Of a DNA stretch of 64,000 nucleotides, positions 56,034 to 64,000 are shown piece by piece. Each line of letters opens with the position of its first letter. Position 1 is the stretch's first letter. The DNA is taken from positions 265,351,426 through 265,415,425 of the forward strand of contig CP136063.1 of NCBI GenBank assembly GCA_032622095.1. The letters are read 5' to 3'. The stretch comes from Siphonodentalium dalli (lineage: Eukaryota; Mollusca; Scaphopoda; Gadilida; Siphonodentaliidae). A program made the position numbers and the translations under genes. The notes beneath the pieces are model-generated. The model was not told the DNA's origin and did no database searches. It was given only the letters and a program-made list of their open reading frames with translations.

Positions 56034-56572
56034 CGTTTACAGAATACATCTTCGACTCAAATTACGTAGGTTTCTATATATTATCGATATTAGATCGTTG
56101 TTATTATCGGGTATTTATTTAAAATGGCGTACAGTAACAGTACCCCTTTAAGGTGTGCATGAAATGAACTGTATAGTAATTATAAGTACTTTATAAGTGA
56201 CGTTGTCAGTACATATATTAACTTGAAAAGCGTTCGGTCACAATGACGAATTTCTGGAATGTAATAAATATAAAAATAGTTTCACTGAGACGTTTTGAAA
56301 TCGAACTTTCCAAGATGGTTCCAAATGTTACTCTTTCCAGACTTCCGGAAAACATTCGTTTCTTTGTCAACTGTATATCAGACAACGGAATAAAAATGGC
56401 ATTAGCCATTGAAATAGATTATAACTTCATATTCCTGATATGGCAAAAACAGAGTGATTGCCAATAACTGTGTAACAAATTTGAAAACAACTAGAAAACG
56501 GCGGCCGAAATCTCCTACATATACATCAGACTTTTGATGGCCGCAGCCAATTTGTATGTACAAGACACTTAC
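56034..56572. other. Intronic stretch after exon 1a
   Basis: Contains an unassigned open frame on each strand at 56218-56467 (plus 74 codons, minus 63 codons). Neither has a recognised motif. The plus-strand frame has somewhat gene-like composition (LSKMVPNVTLSRLPENIRFF) but no splice-site support. Confidence 0.3.
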
Positions 56573-56774
56573 GGTTATCGAGGTTCGACACGCTTATCGA
56601 ATAACTTGAAAAGCAAAGTTCTTGTCCGTTAGCCTCATAGCAACTCTTCCAGAGACCAGACCATGCTTTCGCTCCACCAGCCTCTCGCATGTACCAGTAG
56701 GGCAATGCCAATGCCAGAACTTGTACAATTAGTCCAACAAGAGCCACAACAAAACCAATTATCTTAGCAGCCAT
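56573..56774 (-). CDS. Claudin/PMP22-like protein, alternative first exon 1a
   Basis: The ATG at 56774 is in a good context (CCAAGATGG). An upstream in-frame ATG would add 15 residues before helix 1 and is less likely by family comparison. The 67 codons end GAT AAC C|GTAAGT, a phase-1 donor (split codon CCA with the common exon). Helix 1 is about residues 5-25 (IIGFVVALVGLIVQVLALAL). The loop has the claudin signature W27, G40-L41-W42, C45 and C54 (C-x8-C) and a basic first half (MREAGGAKAW). The product with the common exons would be 162 aa. It is the most distal first exon and has the clearest promoter (TATA box at 56828). Confidence 0.8.
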
Positions 56775-56827
56775 CTTGGGAAGGAAAATACTAGGTTCGA
56801 ATGACAGCAGTGCACACAAGTCGCGGC

Positions 56828-56835
56828 TTTATATA
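56828..56835 (-). promoter_or_regulatory. TATA box of first exon 1a
   Basis: TATATAAA (in CTATATAAAG) lies 54-61 nt upstream of the ATG of exon 1a, on the minus strand. A pyrimidine-A initiator-like word (GTCATTC) sits about 28-30 nt downstream, near 56800. The expected transcript would have a 5' leader of only about 25-30 nt. Confidence 0.6.
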
Positions 56836-57095
56836 GGCGTTTTTCCGGTTCATGGATCCCGAATAAATCTCCCGACTGAATTTCAAAACTGATACGCTTA
56901 GCGAAATCGTATCATATCCGCGACAATTAGATACAAAGTTTTGGTGTATTTGACAACTACAGTGGTGTACATGACAAATATACACATTAAGGACATGATT
57001 ACTGATCTTGCCCGGTAATGTATTTAATCAGGAATGCATATACATTATTTCTCCCACATGATAAATGACTGGTATAGATATAAGCATGACCTATA

Positions 57096-57465
57096 GGGTA
57101 CGTTCATACGCTGGCAAGTTTGTATGGTATGTTTTTGCGGGCATTTCGTCATAGAAAACCACATGGTACCAGAATATGAACGAAAACGTGCACATAGCAT
57201 GCATCTTTACCAGTGCCACTGAAATTTGCATTCAAATACCTGTATGATTTATTCTTGCGAGATAATTGCATGATATTTACAGGTAAATTCCGGCAACATC
57301 GTTACTAGTGGAACTACAGGGAGTTTACTTCTCACGTAGTTACCTGTGGCACAGATGCACTGTATGTGCTTGTTTCCGTTCATAGTATGTACCATATCAT
57401 TTTCTACGACAAAATGCCTGCATGCAAACCATACCGTCTAAACTTGCCAGTGTATGAACATACCC
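57096..57465. mobile_element. Inverted-repeat element D, copy 2
   Basis: Ends GGGTACGTTCATACGCTGGC and the complement of GGGTATGTTCATACACTGGC. ATA lies outside both ends (57093-57095 and 57466-57468), a possible 3-bp duplication. It is shorter than the copy at 23640 by about 55 bp of interior but is otherwise closely similar, including TTTTTGCGGGCATTTCGTC and ATTCTTGCGAGATAATTGCA. Confidence 0.75.
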
Positions 57466-57468
57466 ATA

Positions 57469-58439
57469 GGCCTTATATATAGGCGGGTAATTCCTGTATT
57501 TGTTCACTTTTGTAACGTGTAATACATATAGACATGTCAGGATATAAATGATTATCACTTTTTCTCTCACATTTGGTCATGGTCAGTTGCAGTTGTATTT
57601 TATGTTTAACATGTCAAGCGTTTTAGAACACTTCGGTGAATTTTACGCTATACAAAACAGTTATTTATTTTATTATATATGAAGATAGAACATTACCTAC
57701 ATTTCAGTAGTCCACATGACAAATGTATACGTACTAAAGAAATGAATTCTGATCTTGTTTGGAAATGCATTTCATCAGTAACGCGTATATGCATTATCCT
57801 CGCACATGATAATTTCCGTGGCTTATAGACTGTATATAGGTCGGGTGTTTCCTTTGCATGGATCGAGGTATCCTAAATGACTCAGGCATGTCCCACTGGT
57901 GGTTAAACCAAGGAAAAATAGCCATCCCATGCAAAGAAACAGACATCATTAAAACAGATTAATTGACCAGTTCGTTTATGAATGGCATGGATCAATAGAT
58001 AATTCGAGTCGCAGAAATACGGATACAAGCTTATCAAATGTGAATTTAAACCTGAACGTTACCCCCATTTAACAGATAACTTTCGTTTCACCGCAGCCAG
58101 GTTTATAACTAATAACCATTCACCATGCAGGCCGTTTGAATGGGACGCCGCGTGCCAATAAAACCTGTAAACTTTGTACTAAGAACCTGTTGTGAGATGA
58201 AATTCACTATATATTTCATTGCACAGAAATGACTCAGGAAAGAGAGCTGTATATCCCAAAGACATACCACAAATATCATAAAAGCAAAAAATATCGTAAC
58301 TCCCAGAAAAAGACATCCGTGTCGAAGAAACTGAGTAAATTTGTAATTTGTTTTAGTTGAAAAAAAACGGCAAATAGCAATTCTACCGATATGCGCTATC
58401 TGCCATCCGATGGTATTTTAAAGGAAAAAAACATATCAT
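57469..58439. other. Non-coding stretch
   Basis: No exon, tRNA or transposon end that I can support. Confidence 0.35.
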
Positions 58440-60690
58440 GATGCATATCATCACAATACGCCCCTATAATGCTAATTCCTACCCGCCTTCTTGGTAAATA
58501 GGCCCAGTTGACCCTCGGTTGACCACTTCCAGATATCCTGGGGGATGGTACATAAGAAATCGCACAATTTTGAAGGAAATTTCGTATAATTTGAGTATTT
58601 ATTGGCACAAGCTGTCGCTATATGCCCACATAATCACGATTCCTACCCGCCTTACCGAAAACTGTGCCCAGTTAACCATCGGTTGACCACTTCCGGATAT
58701 CCTGGGGGGATGGCACATAAGAAATCGCACAATTTTGAAGGAAATTTCGTATAATTTGAGTATTTAGTGGTACCAGCTGTCGCTATATGTCCACATAATC
58801 ACGATTCCAGCCCGCCTTACCGAAAACTGGCCCAGTTGACCCTCGGTTGACAACCTCCATATATCTTGGGGGATGGTACATAAAAAATCGCCAAATTTTG
58901 AATGAAATTTCGTATAATTTGAGTATTTAGTGGCACAAGCTGTCGCTATATGTCCACATAATCACGATTACTACCCGCCTTACCGAAAACTGTGACCCTC
59001 GGTTTACCACCTCCGGATATCCTGGGGGGATGGTACATAAGAACTCGCCCAATTTTGAAGGAAATTTCGTATAATTTGGGTATTTAGTGGCACAAGCTGT
59101 CGCTATATGTCCACATAATCACGATTCCAGCCCGCCTTACCGAAAACTGGGCCCAGTTGACCCTCGGTTGACCACCCCAGATATCCTGGGGGATGGTACA
59201 TAAGAAATCGCCAAATTTTGATGGATATTTCGTATAATTTGAGCATGTAGTGGCAAAAGCTGTCGCTATATGTCCACATAATCACAATTCCAACACAGCT
59301 TACTGAAAACTTGGCCCAGTTGACCCTCGGTTGCCAACCTCCGGATATCCTGGGGGGATGGTACATAACAAATCGCCAAATTTTGAAGGAAATTTCGTAT
59401 AATTTGAGTATTTAGTGGCACAACCTGTCGCTATATGTCCACATAATCACGATTCCTACCCGCCTTACCGAAAACCGGGCCTAGTTGACCATCGGTTGAC
59501 CACCTCCAGATATCCTGGGGAGATGGTTCATAAGAAATCGCCCAATTTTGAAGGAAATTTCGTATAATTTGAGTATTTAGTGGCACAAGCTGTCGTTATA
59601 TGTCCACATAATCACGATTCCAACCCGCCTTACCGAAAACTGGGCCCAGTTAACCCTCGGTTGACAACCTCCATATATCCTGGGGGATGGTACATAAGAA
59701 ATCGCCAAATTTTGAAGGAAATTTCGTATAATTTGAGTATTTAGTGGCACAACATGTTACTATATGTCCACATAATCACGATTCCTACCCGCCTTACCGA
59801 AAACCGGGTCCAGTTGACCCTCGGTTGACCACCTTCAGATATCCTGGGTGATGGTACATAAGAAATGGCACAATTTTGAAGGAAATTTCGTATAATTTGA
59901 GTATTTAGTGTCACAAGCTGTCGCTATATGTCCACATAATCACGATTCCAACCCGCCTTACCGAAAACTGGGCCCAGTTAACCCTCGGTTGACCACTTCC
60001 AGATATCCTGGGGGATGGTACATAAGAAATCGCACAATTTTGAAGGAAATTTCGTATAATTTGAGTATTTACTGGCACAAGCTGTCGCTATATGCCCACA
60101 TAATCACGATTCCTACCCGCCTTACCGAAAACTGTGCCCAGTTGACCCTCGGTTGACCACCTACGGATATCCTGGGGGATGGTACATAAGAAATCGCACA
60201 ATTTTGAAGGAAATTTCGTACAATTTGAGTATCTATTGGCACAAAGCTGTCGCTATATGTCCACATAATCACGATTCCAGCCCGCCTTACCGAAAACTGG
60301 GCCCAGTTGACCCTCGGTTGACCACCTTCAGATATCCTGGGTGATGGTACATAAGAAATCGCACAATTTTGAAGGAAATTTCGTATAATTTGAGTATTTA
60401 CTGGCACAAGCTCTCGCTATATGTCCACATAATCATGATTCCTACCCGCCTTACCGAAAACCGGGCCTAGTTGACCCTCGGTTGACCACTTCCAGATATC
60501 CTGGGGAGATGGTTCATAAGAAATCGCCCAATGTTGAAGGAAATTTCGTATAATTTGAGTATTTAGTGGCACAAGCTGTCGCTATATGCCCACATAATCA
60601 CGATTCCTACTCGCCTTACCGAAAACTGTGCCCAGTTGACCATCGGTTGACCACCTCCAGATATCCTGGGGGATGGTACATAAGAGGGTC
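58440..60690. repeat. 164-165-bp satellite, about 13-14 copies
   Basis: CACATAATCACGATT recurs at about 58627, 58792, 58955, 59112, 59275, 59440, 59605, 59769, 59933, 60097, 60262, 60426 and 60591, a spacing of mostly 163-165 bp. Each unit also has CCCGCCTTACCGAAAAC, CAGTTGACCCTCGGTTGACC, GATATCCTGGGGGATGGTAC and AATTTTGAAGGAAATTTCGT. The first unit is degenerate. The unit is nucleosome-sized, as in many animal satellites. Open frames of 80-112 codons run along it by chance. At the right end (about 60684-60713) a short piece of the unit reappears inverted. Confidence 0.95.
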
Positions 60691-60713
60691 AACGGCACAG
60701 TTTTCGATAAGAG

Positions 60714-61020
60714 TGGACCGGTGTGACTGTTATATTCTCTATGCTCTTCCAGATCCTATAATGTCAATAAATGGAATAAAGATTTGCTTATGATCATTTA
60801 TTGTGCTCTACAGTGGTCGAGTACAAAGACGTTTCGGACACAAAATGTTGAACTTTTCCAGCGAGGCGGAGAAGACTTTCAAATTACCTCCCCGGAGTAG
60901 CATGCATACCAACAATAGATTTATGGTTTTTCACTAATATAAAGAAGCGAACTATCGTGCTGGGGACTCGGAACTATCGCAAAGAGTGAATGTCAATCAA
61001 CCAATAACAAGCGTGGATTA
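60714..61020. other. Non-coding spacer between satellite and LINE fragment
   Basis: No feature recognised. It may include 3' sequence of the LINE fragment that follows on the minus strand. Confidence 0.35.
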
Positions 61021-61023
61021 GGT

Positions 61024-61609
61024 TTAAATAGTCACGTGAGGCATAATATGATATACTTTTCTACATACGACCCTCATTGCCCGCTTTTGTAAGGTGACTA
61101 TTCTACCTGCGCTATTCGAATGGTCCCATATCTGCATTGAATATAGTAAATGGCTAATTAGCGCTAAATAAACCAATTGTAAAGCTTTAGCCGTTAGCAG
61201 ATGTCTCACTCTATTCAAACAGCATATAGCCTTGAAAGGTTGGGACAAATTGTTTCGAGATGTGCTTGAATTTCAAGTCTATTTTCACACCTAAAGATTT
61301 CACAGAATTCTGACATTGCGACTGCCACCTCGTATGAAGTCTATTCAGTTTATGATATGTTCATCTAAATCTGTTTATGTTCGTTATTTGGGAGGGGGTG
61401 CATCATTGTATATCGTCATTTCTCAAAGTTTATTTTCAGATTATTACTACAACACCACTGATATACTTTAAGAAGTTTGTATTTGTTGCAGTTTTAAGTC
61501 GATTGATAATGCAATCTGACATATAAAGGTGTTATTTGCGTACAATAAAACATTGTCGGCCCTAGAACTATCCCTGGGGTACACCACGGGTTTTTGTCCT
61601 GTGAGCATA
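61024..61609 (-). pseudogene. Decayed LINE reverse transcriptase fragment
   Basis: Reading the minus strand from about 61605, one frame gives GVPQG. After a one-base shift it continues VLGPTMF, the conserved reverse-transcriptase motif G-V-P-Q-G-x-x-L-G-P-x-x-F. About 12 codons later comes LLYANNTF, a mutated form of the catalytic (F/Y)-A-D-D-T box in which both catalytic aspartates are Asn. Further on VKSLGVKIDLKF matches the VKFLGV motif. The last 75 codons (LNRVRHLLTAKAL, LALISHLLYSMQIWD, LQKRAMRVV) match the thumb region of Jockey/CR1-type LINE enzymes. Frameshifts, stops, a deletion between the B and C motifs and the lost catalytic residues show it is dead. Element B4 abuts its upstream edge. 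Confidence 0.75.
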
Positions 61610-62013
61610 TGTGACACGCCATATCAAATCCAGTCGTAAGTCGGGATTTTTTTACCCTGTGCCAATGCATTCTCTTATATATGCGAGTCGACCATAATAA
61701 TTTTTTCTTGTATTCTTTAACAATTTTATAATTTCACCCATACAGAGCCCCATACAAACATGAGCAGACGACACTCTTCTATATGCTTCTATATATGTGT
61801 GGGGCTCCCTGCAGGGTAATGGATGTTTTTTATTTTATGTCCTAAAAATTGTAAGAAACATTTATTTTAAAAAAATGAAAAAAAATTGTTAGGCCAATGC
61901 ATTCTCTTATATATGCGAGGCGACCTATGGTCGACTCGCATATATAAGAGAATGCATTGGCACAGGGTAAAAAAAATCCCGACTTACGACTGGATTTGAT
62001 ATGGCGGGTCACA
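61610..62013. mobile_element. Miniature element, TA family, copy B4 (one hairpin half deleted)
   Basis: Terminal inverted repeats TGTGACACGCCATATCAAAT and the complement of TGTGACCCGCCATATCAAAT, with TA on both sides. The right hairpin is intact (about 61895-61961). The left hairpin stops at its tip (GCGAGTCGACCAT) and jumps into the AATAATTTTTTCTTG spacer. The second arm has been deleted exactly from the loop, as expected for replication slippage at a hairpin. Confidence 0.85.
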
Positions 62014-62916
62014 TATTGTCCCATATTGAACAAATTTACTTATAATTTCCAGGTAATTACTGAACCAGTTGAGAGCAATACGGCCTACTTCGGATATTTT
62101 CTTTGCATTAATTTGTTCATTGGTCAAGTTAGTCACATGGGTCAAATTTGACTTTTTCTTACTCGTCATGTGAACGTGCCATAAATGTGGTCGTGTGCTG
62201 GGAGCGGGCAACGGGTTTGGCTGTCTGATCCATGCATACTCTGATGCACACAGACAATCACACACACACATAGATGTCCATTGTCTATTGTTGTATATTT
62301 CATGTATGTATCGTACCATGTATTGCTATATATAGTTCCATTCCTTGTACCATTTATATTCGTGCTCGTGCCCTATATTTGTTTACTTACATTTGTAAAT
62401 TGTCACGATAATAAATTATACAGAGGATATCACATGAGTTTCTATTTTATACGGAATTTATCAACCGAGTTCACTAAATTATATTTGAGCCGAGGTTTAC
62501 CGAGACTCAAATATAATTTAGTGGACGTGTGTCTTACCAATAATTATGAAGCTGGTGCTGTGTGTTAATTATGTGATAAATATATTTCTTTCTCTCGCAT
62601 TTGATTATGGTCAATTGCTGGTATGCGTTCCAACGTAAACTTAGTTATCATTGATCGACTAAAAAAAGTTGTGATATCGGCTGTTCTAAACAAGCTGTTT
62701 TACACCGAATATCCGTACCATTAGTTTTATATGGCGGAGTTTACCCTGACTCTTTGTTGGGAATTTTCGTCAAATGTAGTTGGATTTATCACTTTACAGA
62801 TAACGTGCGACCGAGATGCTTATAATAACGTGAGCACAGATCCTCGAATCTAGCAGTGAAACGCTTTTGATGCACAACAACGTTAAATCAAATCGATGGC
62901 ATCTACGAAAAGCATA
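62014..62916. other. Non-coding stretch with small palindrome
   Basis: A 51-bp palindrome lies at 62472-62522 (CACTAAATTATATTTGAG with its complement). Open frames at 61984-62319 and 62281-62568 have no family motif or splice context. Confidence 0.35.
62472..62522. repeat. 51-bp palindrome
   Basis: CACTAAATTATATTTGAGCC pairs with its imperfect complement ending ATATAATTTAGTG, around a CGAGGTTTACCGAG tip. Confidence 0.8.
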
Positions 62917-62918
62917 TA

Positions 62919-63408
62919 CACTCTTAGAATAAATGTGTATGAATTATCTTAAACATAATTGTGTAGAAATGACACATGACATATGTGTCGGTGGAATTTT
63001 CTTAACATTGAATATGAGTGAATATGTAACTATATCATAGTTAGTAGATGAGAGATGTTCTATTTGAGACAGAAACCTCGTAAAAGCTACCATATTTAAA
63101 AAATCTGGCAGCAGATTTAAACCTGTGTGCTACACAATTATGTGCTGTTCAGTTTTAACACAAACAAAATGTATAACAAATTTACAACTGCTGCCAATGT
63201 TTTGTTCTTTGGCAGCCTTTGTAGGTTTTGTGTCTCCTATATAGAACACATCTCATCTAATAACGATGATACACTCACACATTCACTCATATTCAATCTT
63301 TGAGGAAATACCACCGACACATATGTCATGTGTCATATCTACACAATTTTATTTAAGATCAAAATAAAATATATGATGTAGAATTTATACTCAGTTGTTC
63401 TAAGAGTG
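62919..63408. mobile_element. Inverted-repeat element F, 490 bp
   Basis: Flanked by TA, with ends CACTCTTAGAA and TTCTAAGAGTG. Inner arms of more than 100 bp also pair: CACATGACATATGTGTCGGTGG with its complement, GAATATGAGTGAATATG with its partner, and TGGCAGCAG.T.TAAA with its partner. It is non-coding and almost entirely foldback. Confidence 0.8.
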
Positions 63409-63410
63409 TA

Positions 63411-64000
63411 CACTGATCACAAAAAAAAACATCTTCTTTTTTTTTTCTTCATTAATTGCACAAACGTTGTGTCGCCCAATAGCCAACGGAAAAACAAACT
63501 ATTTATCGCTTTACAAAAACTACACCAAAAACAACTATATGATTCAAGCATGATTTATTAATGTCGCCAGTGAGAAAGTATAGCCCGAGTGAAATTCACT
63601 TGGGAGCGTGCAAAAGTGAGTGCAAAAATATAATATGTATCAATGTATCGTTAATGTAATGCTTGTGTGTGTGTATGTCTGTCTCATGTTTTTGTTGTTA
63701 TATCTACTTCACCAATAAAAAATAAATAAATAAATAAAATAAAACATCTTCTAACAAGTGCAACGCCAAGCGTGGCATGTGGCCCCGACCCTGAGTTTAG
63801 AGAGTGGGCAATAGATGGATTTTTTTTTAATTTTCTATATCCAAGAAGTGGGTAACCTTTCCTTTTCCCATAAACACCAAAGCACAACCAATGTACAAGC
63901 TGGAATGTTTATACAGAGACACAATTTACAAATTTCCAAGCCAAACAAGGGCTGTAACTCTGGTGAAATGAATGGACGAAACCTGTAATAAGTCGGTATC
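63411..64000. other. AT-rich non-coding stretch
   Basis: A-rich and T-rich runs (63420-63449), an AATAAATAAATAAAT stretch at about 63720-63735 and a GTGTGTGTGT run at 63664. A minus-strand open frame at 63684-63887 has no recognised motif. Confidence 0.35.

Overview
The window looks like nuclear DNA from a non-vertebrate bilaterian animal, probably a marine invertebrate such as a mollusc or another lophotrochozoan. That placement is an inference from gene structure (small phase-1 exons with GT-AG splice sites, kilobase introns), AT-rich intergenic DNA, a tRNA-derived SINE, LINE remnants and very dense miniature transposons and minisatellites. There are no operons, ribosome binding sites or CRISPR arrays. 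Most long open frames are by-products of tandem repeats whose unit length is divisible by three, or lie inside transposon DNA.

The one gene I can support lies on the minus strand, about 35.4-56.8 kb. It encodes a claudin/PMP22-like four-helix membrane protein. There are three different first coding exons (56.57-56.77, 51.22-51.44 and 44.48-44.66 kb). Each has its own ATG, first transmembrane helix and claudin signature (W...GLWxxC...C), and each ends at a phase-1 GT donor. Downstream I find only one matching second exon (38.14-38.29 kb, phase 1-1) and one terminal exon (35.47-35.60 kb, stop codon, AATAAA nearby). The simplest reading is one locus with alternative promoters and first exons. 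Its products of 154, 162 and 166 aa would differ in the first helix and first extracellular loop but share helices 2-4.

0-35 kb is mostly repeats: a full-length SINE with a 13-bp target duplication (0.6-0.9 kb), a 209-bp near-perfect palindrome (3.5 kb), GA and AT microsatellites, a 27-bp array (7.5 kb), a duplicated TTTGGCAAA-rich repeat (9.3 and 13.8 kb), a decayed LINE ORF1 zinc-knuckle fragment (16.1 kb), 68-bp, 34-bp and 36-38-bp arrays (19.9-26.1 kb), a 1.1-kb hAT-type element with a perfect 8-bp target duplication (29.4-30.5 kb) and several small inverted-repeat elements.

35-57 kb holds the claudin locus. Its introns are packed with 35-, 30-, 33-, 31- and 38-bp minisatellites, a twice-nested transposon inside the 31-bp array, and many miniature elements. 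57-64 kb has a 164-165-bp satellite (about 13-14 units), a decayed LINE reverse transcriptase and more inverted-repeat elements.

The most unusual non-genic signal is a hairpin module of about 67 nt, present twice in inverted orientation. It occurs in at least eleven miniature elements that belong to three families with unrelated ends: a TTAA-flanked piggyBac-like family, a TA-flanked family and a third type. This suggests that the hairpin pair moved between transposon families.
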